Shown here: piece by piece, positions 38,767 to 47,688 of the stretch
Layout of the letters: each line of letters opens with the position of its first letter
Numbering within the stretch: position 1 is the first letter of the stretch
NCBI GenBank assembly: GCA_035063785.1
Contig: JAPSFS010000001.1
Location: 348,636-412,635 of the forward strand
Reading direction: 5' to 3'
DNA: 64,000 nucleotides
Origin: Comamonas_C sp026954015
GTDB taxonomy: Bacteria; Pseudomonadota; Gammaproteobacteria; Burkholderiales; Burkholderiaceae_C
Translations under genes and position numbers: made by a program
The notes under the pieces: generated by a model
What the model was told of the DNA's origin: nothing
Seen by the model: only the letters and a program-made list of their open reading frames with translations
The model's database searches: none

Positions 38767-39582
38767 TCAGGTCGCCGTGGCGGTGACGAAGTCGGGCAGC
38801 GGCGGGTAGCCCGGCGACAGCGTGAGCACGTCAAAGCCCGTTTCGGTCACGAGGATGGTGTGTTCCCACTGCGCCGAGAGGCTGTGGTCCTTGGTGATGA
38901 TGGTCCAGCCGTCCTTGCCCAGCTCCTTGATGTCGCGCTTGCCCAGGTTGAGCATGGGCTCGATCGTGAACGTCATGCCGGGCTTGAGCTCCACGCCCGT
39001 GCCCGGGCGCCCGTAGTGCAGCACCTGCGGCTCGTCGTGGAACTTCCTGCCGATGCCGTGGCCGCAGAATTCGCGCACCACCGTGAGGCCCTGGCCCTCG
39101 GCGAAGGTCTGGATCGCGTGGCCGATGTCGCCCAGGTGGGCGCCGGGCTTCACCTGCTGGATGCCGAGCCACATCGATTCGTAGGTGAGCTTGACGAGCC
39201 GCCTGGCCGCGATCGAGCATTCGCCCACGAGGTAGGTGCGGCTGGTGTCGCCGAACCAGCCGTCCTTGGTAATCACCGTGACGTCCACGTTCACGATGTC
39301 GCCCTTCCTGAGCGGCTTGTCGTTCGGGATGCCGTGGCAGACCACGTGGTTCACCGAGGTGCACAGGTGGCCCGGGTAGGGCGGGTAGCCCGGCGGCTGG
39401 TAGCCGATGGTGGCGGAGACTGTGCCCTGCTGCTTCATGCACTCCGCGCCCAGGCGGTCGATTTCGATGGTGGGCAGGCCGGGCACGATGTGCGGGGCGA
39501 TGTAGTCGAGCACGTCCGCTGCGAGGCGGCAGGCTTCGCGCATGCCGGCGATGCCGGCCGCGTCCTTGATTTCTATGGTCAT
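38767..39582 (-). CDS. map: Type I methionine aminopeptidase
   Basis: 271 residues from the ATG at 39582. Metal ligands and signature regions: TSVNHVVCHGIPNDKPL, GDIVNVDVTVITKDGWFGDTS (two Asp), EFCGHGIGRKFHDEP (His), FTIEPMLN (Glu) and SAQWEHTILVTETG (Glu). It removes the initiator Met cotranslationally. It is divergent from purL and upstream of glnD. Confidence 0.97.
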   Translation of the reverse strand: MTIEIKDAAGIAGMREACRLAADVLDYIAPHIVPGLPTIEIDRLGAECMKQQGTVSATIGYQPPGYPPYPGHLCTSVNHVVCHGIPNDKPLRKGDIVNVDVTVITKDGWFGDTSRTYLVGECSIAARRLVKLTYESMWLGIQQVKPGAHLGDIGHAIQTFAEGQGLTVVREFCGHGIGRKFHDEPQVLHYGRPGTGVELKPGMTFTIEPMLNLGKRDIKELGKDGWTIITKDHSLSAQWEHTILVTETGFDVLTLSPGYPPLPDFVTATAT

Positions 39583-39717
39583 GCTGAAATTATCCCACTG
39601 CGGGCAGGGCCGCGCCTGCCCACTAAAATCGCAGCTCCCGCTTGATTTTCGCTGCGGCGCGCTCTGTTTCCTGTAGCAAACGGGCAGGCCATCGCGTCGC
39701 CACCCACCTGCGCCACC

Positions 39718-42700
39718 GTGTCCCTGCATCTCACCACCTTCGAAGGCGGCAACGCCCTGAGCTCCTTTCGGGCCGCGCAGCTCCTGCCCCGGCTGCAGGC
39801 CATCGACCCGCGCATCGCGGGCATCGCGGCGCGCCATGTGCACTGGGTGGCGACGGATGCGCCACTGTCTGCCGCGCTGCACGAGCGGCTGACGGCGCTG
39901 CTCACCTACGGCGAGCCGGCGGAGGATGGCACGGCCGACGCGGTGCTGCTCGTCACGCCGCGCCTGGGCACGGTCTCGCCCTGGGCGTCCAAGGCCACCG
40001 ACATTGCGCGCAACTGCGGGCTGCAGGTGGCGCGCATCGAGCGCGCGACCGAGTACGGCCTGCGGCGCAAGGGCGGCCTGCTGGGCGGCAAGGCGGCGTG
40101 GAGCGCCGAGCAGCGCGCGCAGGTGGCCGCGCTGCTGCACGACCGCATGACCGAATCCGTGCTTGCCACGCGCGAGCAGGCCGCGCGCCTCTTTGACGCC
40201 GTGCAGGCCGAGCCCATGGCGCACGTGGACGTGCTCGGCGGGGGGCGCGCGGCGCTGGTGGCGGCCAACGCCGCCTGGGGGCTGGCGCTGGCGGACGACG
40301 AAATCGACTACCTCGTGCAGGCTTTCGGCGCGCTCGGGCGCAACCCCACCGACGTGGAGCTGATGATGTTCGCGCAGGCCAACAGCGAGCACTGCCGCCA
40401 CAAGATCTTCAACGCGCAATTCACCATCGACGGCGTGGCGCAGGACAAAACCCTGTTCGGCATGGTGCGCCACACCGAGGCCGCGTCGCCCCAGCACACC
40501 ATCGTCGCCTATGCCGACAACGCCTCCGTCATGGAGGGCACGCGGGTCGAGGAATTTGCAGCCCAATCGGCTTCCAGCGCAGGAGGGGCAAGCGCTGCCA
40601 GCTATCAAAAGCATGAAACGCTGCGGCATGTGCTGATGAAGGTGGAAACCCACAACCATCCCACGGCGATCTCGCCCTTCCCCGGCGCGAGCACCGGCGC
40701 GGGCGGCGAGATCCGTGACGAGGGCGCCACGGGCCGCGGCTCGCGCCCTAAGGCCGGACTCACGGGTTTCACCGTCTCCCGGCTCTGGGGCTCCGACGTG
40801 GGCCAGCCCGCGCACATCGCAGGCGCCCTGCAGATCATGACCGAGGGGCCGCTGGGCGGCGCGGCGTTCAACAACGAGTTTGGTCGTCCCAACCTCGCGG
40901 GGTACTTCCGCGAGTACGAGATGGTGGTGGACGGCGTGCAGCGCGGCTACCACAAGCCCATCATGATCGCGGGCGGTCTGGGCAGCATCGACGCGCGGCT
41001 CACGAAGAAGATCGCCTTCCCCGCGGGCACGCTGCTGGTGCAGCTGGGCGGGCCGGGCATGCGCATCGGGCTGGGGGGCGGCGCGGCAAGCTCGCTGGCC
41101 AGCGGCGCCAACGCCGCCGAGCTGGATTTCGACTCGGTGCAGCGCGGCAACCCCGAGATCGAGCGGCGCGCGCAGGAGGTCATCCACCAGTGCGCGCTGC
41201 TGGGCGCGGCCAACCCCATCCTCGCGATCCACGACGTGGGCGCAGGGGGCCTGTCCAACGCCTTCCCCGAGCTCGTCAACGACGCGGGGCGCGGCGCGCG
41301 CTTTGATCTGCGCGCGGTGCCGCTGGAGGCCTCGGGCCTGTCGCCGCGCGAGATCTGGAGCAACGAGAGCCAGGAGCGCTATGTGCTGGCGGTTGCGCCC
41401 GACGCGCTCGCACAACTGCAGGCGCTGTGCGAGCGCGAGCGCTGCCCCTGCGCCGTCGTCGGCGTCGCCACCGAGGCGCGCGAGCTCATCGTCGCCGAGC
41501 AAGACCTTGCGGTGGACTGCGCGCCCCCCGCGCCCGGCGCCGACGCCGCCGTGCACATGCCCATGGACGTGCTGCTCGGCAAGCCGCCGCGCATGCACCG
41601 CGACGTTGCGCGCGTTGCCCGCCAGGGCGCGCCGCTGCCGCTCGATGGCGTGCCGCTGGAACAAGCGGTGATCGAGGTGCTCGCGCATCCGACCGTGGCG
41701 AGCAAGCGCTTTCTCGTCACCATCGGCGACCGCAGCGTGGGCGGGCTCACGCACCGCGACCAGATGGTCGGCCCCTGGCAGGTGCCCGTGGCCGACGTGG
41801 CCGTGACGCTGGCCGACTACGCAGGGTTCGCGGGCGAGGCGATGGCCATGGGCGAGCGCACGCCGCTCGCGGGCCTGAACGCGCCCGCGTCGGGCCGCAT
41901 GGCCGTGGCGGAGGCCATCACCAACCTGCTGGCCGCGCCCATCGAACTGGCGCGCGTGAAGCTCAGCGCCAACTGGATGGCCGCCTGCGGCGAGCCGGGC
42001 GAGGATGCGGCGCTCTACGACACCGTGCGCGCGGTGGCGCTGGAGCTGTGCCCGCAACTCGGCATTTCCATTCCGGTGGGCAAGGACAGCCTCTCGATGC
42101 GCACCCAGTGGTGCGACGCCGCCACGGCCAGGAAGGTCGTCTCGCCCGTGAGCCTCATCGTGAGCGCCTTCGCCACGCTGGCCGACGTGCGCGGCACGCT
42201 CACGCCGCAGCTCGATGCACAGGAATCCGACAGCACGCTGCTGCTCATCGACCTGGGCCACGGCAGGATGCGCATGGGCGGCTCCATCCTGGGCGAGGTG
42301 CTGGGCGGCTTCGGCACCGAGGTGCCCGACCTGGACGATGCGCAGGACTTGAAGCGCCTGGTTGCCGCCATCAACGAGCTGCGTGCACGCGCTCTCATCC
42401 TCGCCTACCACGACCGCAGCGACGGCGGCCTGCTCGCCACCGTCGCCGAGATGGCGTTCGCCGGGCGGGTGGGCGTGGCGCTCAACGTGGACATGCTCGT
42501 CACCGAAGGCGACGGCGTGCGCGATGGCCGCATGGACAGCTTCGAGGCCAAGGACTGGAGCCAGCAGGTGAGTGGCCGCCGCGAGGTGCTCACGCTGCGC
42601 GCGCTGTTCAACGAAGAGCCCGGCGTGGTGCTGCAGATCCGCACCGCCGAGCGCGAACAGGTCATGCAGGTGCTGCGCACGCACGATCTCATCGCGTGCA

Positions 42701-43743
42701 CCACCACCATAGGCAAGACGCGCCCGGCCAGCGCCCCCATGCAGGTGGGCAAGGGCGAGCTGCAGGTCTGGCGCGATGCCAGGAAAATCTTCGGCACCAC
42801 GCTGCAGAACCTGCAGCAGGTCTGGGACACGGTGAGCTGGAAGATCGCGCAGCAGCGCGACAACCCTGCGTGCGCCGATGCCGAGCACGCGGCGGCGGGC
42901 GACCCGGGCGACCCGGGGCTGCACCAGCACCTCACGTTCGACGCCGCCGAAGACATCGCCGCGCCCTTCGTGCACCGTGCGCGCCCGCGGGTTGCCGTGC
43001 TGCGCGAGCAGGGCGTGAATTCGCACGTCGAGATGGCCTATGCGTTCGACGCCGCCGGGTTCGAGGCCTGCGACGTGCACATGAGCGACCTGCAGGCGGG
43101 CCGCGCGCGGCTGCAGGATTTTCAGGGCCTCGTCGCCTGCGGCGGCTTCAGCTACGGCGACACGCTGGGCGCGGGCGTGGGCTGGGCCCGCTCCATCACC
43201 TTCCATGCGCGGCTGTCCGACGCATTCCAGCGCTTCTTCGCGCGCGCCGACACCTTCGCGCTTGGCGTGTGCAACGGCTGCCAGATGTTCGCCGAGCTCT
43301 CCGAGATCATCCCCGGCGCGCACGCCTGGCCACGCTTCACGCAAAACCTCAGCCACCGCTTCGAGGCGCGCCTTTCGATGGTCGAGGTGCTCGACTCGCC
43401 CAGCATCTTCTTCGCGGGCATGGCAGGCAGCCGCCTGCCCATCGTCGTCTCCCACGGCGAGGGCTACGCCAACTTCGCGCGCCGCGGCGACGCCGCGCAG
43501 GTGGTGCGCGCACTGCGCTTCGTGAACCACCATGGCCAGCCGACCGACGCCTACCCCGCCAACCCCAACGGCAGCCCCGAGGGCCTGACGGCCGTGACCA
43601 CCGCCGACGGGCGCTTCACCGCGATGATGCCGCACCCCGAGCGCGTGTTTCGCAACGTCCAGATGAGCTGGACGGCGGGCGACGTCTCGCAGTTCAGCCC
43701 CTGGATGCGCCTGTGGCGCAACGCCCGCCGCTGGGTGGGGTAA
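39718..43743 (+). CDS. purL: Phosphoribosylformylglycinamidine synthase PurL (single-chain)
   Basis: 1341 residues from the GTG at 39718. It has the FGAR amidotransferase core: NSEHCRHKIFNA, LMKVETHNHPTAISPFPGA, GATGRGSRPKAGLTGF and EIWSNESQERYVLA. The C-terminal glutamine amidotransferase domain has LREQGVNSHVEMA, CGGFSYGDTLGAG, the catalytic Cys in LGVCNGCQMFAEL and MPHPERVFR. It makes FGAM in purine synthesis. Residues encoded at about 40564-40611 (QSASSAGGASAASYQ) come from a dispersed repeat inserted in frame just before LMKVETHNHP. Confidence 0.97.
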   Translation: MSLHLTTFEGGNALSSFRAAQLLPRLQAIDPRIAGIAARHVHWVATDAPLSAALHERLTALLTYGEPAEDGTADAVLLVTPRLGTVSPWASKATDIARNCGLQVARIERATEYGLRRKGGLLGGKAAWSAEQRAQVAALLHDRMTESVLATREQAARLFDAVQAEPMAHVDVLGGGRAALVAANAAWGLALADDEIDYLVQAFGALGRNPTDVELMMFAQANSEHCRHKIFNAQFTIDGVAQDKTLFGMVRHTEAASPQHTIVAYADNASVMEGTRVEEFAAQSASSAGGASAASYQKHETLRHVLMKVETHNHPTAISPFPGASTGAGGEIRDEGATGRGSRPKAGLTGFTVSRLWGSDVGQPAHIAGALQIMTEGPLGGAAFNNEFGRPNLAGYFREYEMVVDGVQRGYHKPIMIAGGLGSIDARLTKKIAFPAGTLLVQLGGPGMRIGLGGGAASSLASGANAAELDFDSVQRGNPEIERRAQEVIHQCALLGAANPILAIHDVGAGGLSNAFPELVNDAGRGARFDLRAVPLEASGLSPREIWSNESQERYVLAVAPDALAQLQALCERERCPCAVVGVATEARELIVAEQDLAVDCAPPAPGADAAVHMPMDVLLGKPPRMHRDVARVARQGAPLPLDGVPLEQAVIEVLAHPTVASKRFLVTIGDRSVGGLTHRDQMVGPWQVPVADVAVTLADYAGFAGEAMAMGERTPLAGLNAPASGRMAVAEAITNLLAAPIELARVKLSANWMAACGEPGEDAALYDTVRAVALELCPQLGISIPVGKDSLSMRTQWCDAATARKVVSPVSLIVSAFATLADVRGTLTPQLDAQESDSTLLLIDLGHGRMRMGGSILGEVLGGFGTEVPDLDDAQDLKRLVAAINELRARALILAYHDRSDGGLLATVAEMAFAGRVGVALNVDMLVTEGDGVRDGRMDSFEAKDWSQQVSGRREVLTLRALFNEEPGVVLQIRTAEREQVMQVLRTHDLIACTTTIGKTRPASAPMQVGKGELQVWRDARKIFGTTLQNLQQVWDTVSWKIAQQRDNPACADAEHAAAGDPGDPGLHQHLTFDAAEDIAAPFVHRARPRVAVLREQGVNSHVEMAYAFDAAGFEACDVHMSDLQAGRARLQDFQGLVACGGFSYGDTLGAGVGWARSITFHARLSDAFQRFFARADTFALGVCNGCQMFAELSEIIPGAHAWPRFTQNLSHRFEARLSMVEVLDSPSIFFAGMAGSRLPIVVSHGEGYANFARRGDAAQVVRALRFVNHHGQPTDAYPANPNGSPEGLTAVTTADGRFTAMMPHPERVFRNVQMSWTAGDVSQFSPWMRLWRNARRWVG
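40564..40611 (+). repeat. Dispersed ~48-bp partly palindromic repeat, copy inside purL
   Basis: Contains TTCCAGCGC, GGGCAAGCGCTGCCAGCTAT and CAAAAG. It matches copies at 11171, 17620 and 31865, read in frame within purL at a poorly conserved linker. Confidence 0.72.
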
Positions 43744-43926
43744 AGGCGACGCTGGACAAGTCCCTTGCGCGCGTCGCATCGCTGCCCGGGGCGGTCTGCG
43801 GCGTTGCACATGCGCGCCATGGCTGGGGCCATGTCCGCGCGTTGCGCCTTGCATCCCGTCCCCCTGCAGGGCGCGCCACATCGCGGGCACTTGTTCAACG
43901 TCGCCTGAACTTGCCGCGTCTGGTGG

Positions 43927-43953
43927 TTGAAATCGCGCGCGCTGGCCTAAAAT
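43927..43953 (+). promoter_or_regulatory. Putative sigma-70 promoter of ssrA
   Basis: TTGAAA at 43927-43932 and TAAAAT at 43948-43953, a short 15-bp spacer. The -10 lies 9 bp before the tmRNA start. Confidence 0.55.
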
Positions 43954-43962
43954 GCGCGTTGA

Positions 43963-44341
43963 GGGGCTGTACCGGTTTCGACGTGGGTTCGGACGCGGTG
44001 TGGTGCATGTCGAGCTTGAGTGACGCTCGTAAATCTCCATTCACAAAAGTAACTGCAAACGACGAACGTTTCGCACTCGCCGCCTAAACACCGGTGAGCC
44101 TTGCAACAGCACGCTGACGGGCTGGGCAAGGGGGTAGCAATACCTCCCGGCTGCAAGGGAATTCACGTCAGCTGGCCGCCTGCCGGGCACCTTGGCAAGC
44201 GGCGAGATCCTAGGGTGCTGGTCTGGCATGCAGCGTGCATCTGCGCGGCATGTCGGGCGAGACACAAAACAGAACGCTAAACATGTAGATCTGCCCGAAC
44301 AAGGCTTGCGGACGCGGGTTCAATTCCCGCCAGCTCCACCA
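43963..44341 (+). ncRNA. ssrA: Transfer-messenger RNA (tmRNA)
   Basis: The 5' part begins GGGGCTGTACCGGTTTCGAC and the 3' end is a tRNA-like T-arm and acceptor with GGTTCAATTCCCGCC, AGCTCC and an encoded CCA (44339-44341). The tag reading frame at 44055-44087 encodes ANDERFALAA and a TAA stop, with the resume codon GCA. tmRNA rescues stalled ribosomes with SmpB. The 3' end is a common island attachment site, and an apparent island starts directly downstream. Confidence 0.96.
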
Positions 44342-44347
44342 TTTACC

Positions 44348-44379
44348 AAAAACCCAACCCTTATCGGTCGGGTTTTTTT
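44348..44379 (+). terminator. Terminator after ssrA
   Basis: Stem AAACCC-AACC / GGTC-GGGTTT around a TTATC loop, followed by a T-run, starting 7 bp after the tmRNA CCA. Confidence 0.75.
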
Positions 44380-44603
44380 CTGCCCGCAGCACCAGTGTTG
44401 GCGCGGTTCCGGGCGTTGGCCTCTTTAGCGCCACCCCTCTGCCGACGCCCATTTCGGGGCCGTTTAGCTCCGTTTTCTCTCTCTGTTCTCTGTCCGGCTC
44501 TTTACCGGAAAACGCCCCGTACCCAACAAAAACGCGGGGTTGCGCGTGCCGGGTTGCGTTTTTCGTCTGCTGGAGACGGCGCGACCGAGAATGCAACAGG
44601 CGT

Positions 44604-44624
44604 AAAAAAACCGCCCGGAGGCGG
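44604..44624 (-). terminator. Terminator of the recombinase operon (leftward)
   Basis: Read on the minus strand: perfect stem CCGCC / GGCGG with loop TCCG, followed by seven T. It lies 22 bp after the stop of the last operon gene. Confidence 0.85.
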
Positions 44625-44646
44625 CGCGTGGTGAAGGTGCTGACCA

Positions 44647-45126
44647 TCAGCTTCTGGCCTGGATCATCCTGCGCTGCTGCTGCCAGTCCAGCGGCAGGCT
44701 GCCGTTGCGGATCAGGTGCTCCAGCGCGATCCCGCTGTCGTCAGTCAGGCAGGCCTCGACGACGTCTGGAGCCAAATGCACCAGCCGCGCAATCGTGCTG
44801 GCTCGCCCGGGGTTGAGTCCTTCGGCCTGCGCGATCTCGGTCATCGAGGTGAACCGCCCGTCGTCGAGCAGGCGTTGCCAGTGGTGCGCCATCCCCAGCG
44901 CCCGCACCAAGGCGCTGTCCTGCGCTGCGACTCGGGCCTCGCGTTCCTGCGCAGACTCATCCGCGAACGCCTGTGGCGTGTCGAGCGGCGTGATGATCTT
45001 GCGCCGCACGCCGCGCTTGACCAGCGTCCACGGAATGAACGTCTCCATCTTCACCCCGCCAGCCGGATTGGGAATCTGGAAGGTGACCGCCTCGCCGGTG
45101 AACTTGCCGATGTCTTTCTTGGCCAT
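44647..45126 (-). CDS. Recombinase-associated HTH protein, paralogue A
   Basis: 159 residues. The N-terminal third is mixed; a ParB/KorB-like HTH follows (HWQRLLDDGRFTSMTEIAQAEGLNPGRASTIARLVHLAPDVVEACL), ending LDWQQQRRMIQARS. A tandem paralogue lies immediately upstream with the same HTH order. These proteins usually sit beside large serine recombinases in betaproteobacterial islands; their function is unknown and a directionality or DNA-binding role is inferred. Confidence 0.75.
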   Translation of the reverse strand: MAKKDIGKFTGEAVTFQIPNPAGGVKMETFIPWTLVKRGVRRKIITPLDTPQAFADESAQEREARVAAQDSALVRALGMAHHWQRLLDDGRFTSMTEIAQAEGLNPGRASTIARLVHLAPDVVEACLTDDSGIALEHLIRNGSLPLDWQQQRRMIQARS

Positions 45127-45136
45127 GTGCTGTCTC

Positions 45137-45505
45137 CTACTCGAAGGACTGGATGATCTGGCGCTGCTGCTGCCAGTCGACAGGAATGGGGTTGCGCTGA
45201 AACCAGATCAGCGTGAGGCGTCTGGGCTGGCGACCCGCGAGCAGTTGCTCGACGATGTCCGGGGCCAGCAGGGTCAGGCGCAGCAGTTCATTGACGGTGC
45301 TGGGATGCAGCCCCTCGGCTCGGGCAATGGCCGCACCGCTTTCAAACTCGCGGCTATCCAGCAGGTGCTGCCAGTGAAAGGCCCGGGCGACTGCTTCGAT
45401 GATCGTCGGGTCGTGTGCCACCGCGCCGGTGTCGGCCAGACGCCGGATGCCCCGGCGCTTGAACACCAGCGGCACGAAGGTTTCCAAGGTGCCGGAGTCG
45501 TTCAT
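45137..45505 (-). CDS. Recombinase-associated HTH protein, paralogue B
   Basis: 122 residues. It repeats paralogue A's C-terminal half: HWQHLLDSREFESGAAIARAEGLHPSTVNELLRLTLLAPDIVEQLL and a final VDWQQQRQIIQ, but is shorter at the N-terminus and lacks the lead segment. Its ATG overlaps the recombinase stop by 4 bp (ATGA). Translationally coupled, it probably acts with the recombinase. Confidence 0.75.
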   Translation of the reverse strand: MNDSGTLETFVPLVFKRRGIRRLADTGAVAHDPTIIEAVARAFHWQHLLDSREFESGAAIARAEGLHPSTVNELLRLTLLAPDIVEQLLAGRQPRRLTLIWFQRNPIPVDWQQQRQIIQSFE

Positions 45506-46872
45506 TGCGCCTCCATCTCAACCAGTTCTGCGCCGATGCTTTCCGGGGCAAATTCGCCGATCAGCGCCTTCCAGCCCAGTTCGCGCCAGCTCACTTTCAG
45601 GCCACCGGGGACGAGATCCACGCGCTCGACCATCAGGTTGACGATGCGGTGGCGCTCTGCCGGATACAGTCGTTCCCACACATCTCCCAAGCGGTGCATC
45701 GCCATCACCGCCATGTCCTCGGTGATCTGCGCGCCGTTGCGCTGGATGAACTGGCAGACCGCCGTGATCGCCTCGGGGCTGGCCAGCACCGATTTGATCT
45801 GCGCGATGGCCGCCGACTCCACTTCGTCAGCCGGAATGCGCTCGTAGGTTTTGCCGCCCGCCCCGTAGCGTACTTCCGACTTCGACACGTAGTAGCGGTA
45901 CTTGCGCCCGTTCTTGCGTGAGTAGGTCGGGTACATCCGCTCGCCGGTCGGTGCGTACAGCAGGCCACGCAGCAAGGCGTCGGTGCGCGACCTGATCTTG
46001 GTTTCCACCGAGCGTGCGTGCCCGTCCTTGGCCAGCAGTTCATGCACCTTGCCCCACAAGCCGTGGTCGATGATGGCCGGGTGCGCGCCGGGGTACCACG
46101 TGCCCTTGTGCGACAACTCCCCGAGGTAGATGCGGTTGCGCAACAGCTTGTGCAGGTACTTCTTGTCGATGCGCGTGCCTGCGCGGGTGATGCCTTCCTG
46201 CGTCGTCCACGCCTTGGTGGTGATGCCTTCGGCGGTCAGGTTGGCGGCGATCTGCGTCGGCGAGCCGATGATCAGCATCTCCTCGAAGATGCGACGCACC
46301 ACTGCTGCCTCGGTGTCGTTGATGACCAGCAAGCGGTTCTCGACGTCGTAGCCCAGCGGCGGGACGCCGCCCATCCACATCCCTTTGCGCTTGGCGGCAG
46401 CGATCTTGTCGCGGATGCGCTCGCCGGTGACCTCGCGCTCGAACTGGGCGAAGGACAGCAGGACGTTGAGCATCAACCGCCCCATCGACGTGGTGGTGTT
46501 GAACTGCTGCGTGACCGACACGAACGACACGCTGTGGCGCTCGAACACCTCGACCATCTTGGAAAAGTCCGCAAGGCTACGGGTCAGGCGGTCGATCTTG
46601 TAGACCACCACGATGTCGATCTGGCCGCGCTCGATGTCTGCCATCAGGCGCTTCAGCCCGGGGCGATCCGTGTTGCCGCCGGAGAAACCGGGGTCGTCGT
46701 AGTCGTCGGCCACCGGAATCCAGCCCTCGGCGCGCTGGCTGGCGACGTAGGCGTGGCCCGCTTCCTTCTGCGCGTCGATGGAGTTGAATTCCTGATCGAG
46801 CCGCTCATCCGAGGACACCCGGCAGTAGACCGCGCAACGCTGGCGCGGCTTGTTGTGGGGCACGTCGTTCAT
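45502..46872 (-). CDS. Large serine recombinase (resolvase/invertase N-terminal, recombinase domain)
   Basis: 456 residues from the ATG at 46872. The catalytic Ser lies in CAVYCRVSSDE near the N-terminus; further motifs are GFSGGNTDRPGLKRLMADIERGQIDIVVVYKIDRLTRS and FAQFEREVTGERIRDKIAAAKRKGMWMGG. The recombinase domain follows. The zinc-ribbon-like segment (LLRGLLYAPTGERMYPTYS) lacks cysteines, as is common in proteobacterial members. It probably integrates and excises the island, perhaps at ssrA. The start overlaps the DUF2924 stop by 4 bp. Confidence 0.93.
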   Translation of the reverse strand: MNDVPHNKPRQRCAVYCRVSSDERLDQEFNSIDAQKEAGHAYVASQRAEGWIPVADDYDDPGFSGGNTDRPGLKRLMADIERGQIDIVVVYKIDRLTRSLADFSKMVEVFERHSVSFVSVTQQFNTTTSMGRLMLNVLLSFAQFEREVTGERIRDKIAAAKRKGMWMGGVPPLGYDVENRLLVINDTEAAVVRRIFEEMLIIGSPTQIAANLTAEGITTKAWTTQEGITRAGTRIDKKYLHKLLRNRIYLGELSHKGTWYPGAHPAIIDHGLWGKVHELLAKDGHARSVETKIRSRTDALLRGLLYAPTGERMYPTYSRKNGRKYRYYVSKSEVRYGAGGKTYERIPADEVESAAIAQIKSVLASPEAITAVCQFIQRNGAQITEDMAVMAMHRLGDVWERLYPAERHRIVNLMVERVDLVPGGLKVSWRELGWKALIGEFAPESIGAELVEMEAQ

Positions 46873-47324
46873 TCGTAGCCCTCCCCAGCGCGGCGCAGGC
46901 CGAAGAACAATGGCCCCGACCACGGGGTGCCTGCGATGTGGCGCGCGACGGCGGACAGGCTTTTGAACTGCTTGCCCTCGTAGTCGAAGGTGCCGTCAGC
47001 GGTGACCCGGACGTGGTGATCGCGGTCACCCCATTCGCGTACCAGCACGGTGCCCGGGGCCAGCGTGATATCCCGGGCCTTGCGCGGCTGTTTGATCTTC
47101 GAGTGGCGCACGCCGATGTTGGCCAGCCGCCTGCGGGTGTCGGGATCGAGTCCGCCGAAGGCTTCTTCCTGCAACTTGTAGGCGATGCGGGATTCCAGAT
47201 AGACGCGATTGGTCTTGTCCGGGCGGCGCGGGAAAAAGCGATCCCAAAGCGCCCAGACCTCGGCCATCGCCAAGGATGGCAAGGCCGCCACCTGCGCGGC
47301 CACCGATGTGTGTTGGTCGTTCAT
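46869..47324 (-). CDS. DUF2924 domain protein, recombinase-associated
   Basis: 151 residues from the ATG at 47324. The sequence matches DUF2924: AEVWALWDRFFPRRPDKTNRVYLESRIAYKLQEEAFGGL, LAPGTVLVREWGDRDHHVRV and YEGKQFKSLSAVARHIAGTPWSGPLFFGL. This family is usually encoded next to such recombinases in proteobacterial islands and is of unknown function. It overlaps its neighbours by 1 and 4 bp. Confidence 0.85.
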   Translation of the reverse strand: MNDQHTSVAAQVAALPSLAMAEVWALWDRFFPRRPDKTNRVYLESRIAYKLQEEAFGGLDPDTRRRLANIGVRHSKIKQPRKARDITLAPGTVLVREWGDRDHHVRVTADGTFDYEGKQFKSLSAVARHIAGTPWSGPLFFGLRRAGEGYE

Positions 47325-47515
47325 CACAACTGCTCCTGTTGATAAGGGGTTGTATGAACGCGCTGGTCGGGCAGGAAGCCAAGGCCAACTTCTCTGCGAT
47401 TGGGATCATCCGCGAGGAGCGTGCGGACGATGGCGCGGGCCAGGATGGCGGTGATTTCGCCAGCACGGGCGCTGGCGGACATCTCCGAGGGAGATGCAAG
47501 TTCGAGGTTCTTCAT
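47324..47515 (-). CDS. Small recombinase-operon protein, unknown function
   Basis: 63 residues from the ATG at 47515 (MKNLELASPSEMSASARAGEI). The sequence LARAIVRTLLADDPNRREVGLGFLPDQRVHTTP is helical and then Pro/His-rich. No family recognised. It is the first gene of the leftward operon and overlaps the DUF2924 start by 1 bp. Confidence 0.6.
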   Translation of the reverse strand: MKNLELASPSEMSASARAGEITAILARAIVRTLLADDPNRREVGLGFLPDQRVHTTPYQQEQL

Positions 47516-47610
47516 GACGGCTCCGGGGAATAGCAACCGTCAGGGATAGTGAGCCTGATCTTCCGAAGCGGATGGCAATTCCGGGTAATCGGCGGCGGCA
47601 AAACTTTCGC

Positions 47611-47664
47611 GTTAACTAAACAGTTGACGGCCTTGCAGCGGGGAAGTACGATCACCCTGTTAAC
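47611..47664 (+). promoter_or_regulatory. Promoter of the XRE-ImmA pair with GTTAAC operator candidates
   Basis: -35 TTGACG (47624-47629), 17-bp spacer, -10 TACGAT (47647-47652). The palindrome GTTAAC occurs at 47611-47616 and 47659-47664, flanking the promoter, and the -35 lies in the near-match GTTGAC. These are likely sites for the XRE regulator, which would autoregulate. A third GTTAAC at 48838-48843 precedes the next phage-like gene. Confidence 0.6.
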
Positions 47665-47688
47665 CAATCACGCAACTAGGAAACACCC

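Larger units (their letters stand above)
44342..44646. other. Intergenic stretch between ssrA and the recombinase operon
   Basis: About 305 bp with two terminators facing each other and no supported gene. It may contain the junction of the island with the chromosome. Confidence 0.5.

Noticed and set aside
35602..39645. A 1347-codon open frame on the plus strand
   Set aside because: Antisense to the membrane protein, glnD and map; composition is typical of a GC-rich shadow frame.
38767..44040. A 1757-codon open frame on the minus strand
   Set aside because: Only the last ~271 codons are a gene (map). The remainder is antisense to purL in GC-rich codons and has low-complexity Arg/His/Gly content.
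41427..44087. Long plus-strand open frame in the purL region
   Set aside because: Out-of-frame shadow of purL with Arg-rich composition.
44282..44341. A possible separate tRNA gene
   Set aside because: It is the tRNA-like 3' domain of tmRNA; no anticodon arm is present.
44210..44647. Open frame reading through the tmRNA with WRELNPRPQALFGQ
   Set aside because: A well-known false gene formed by the tRNA-like end of ssrA.
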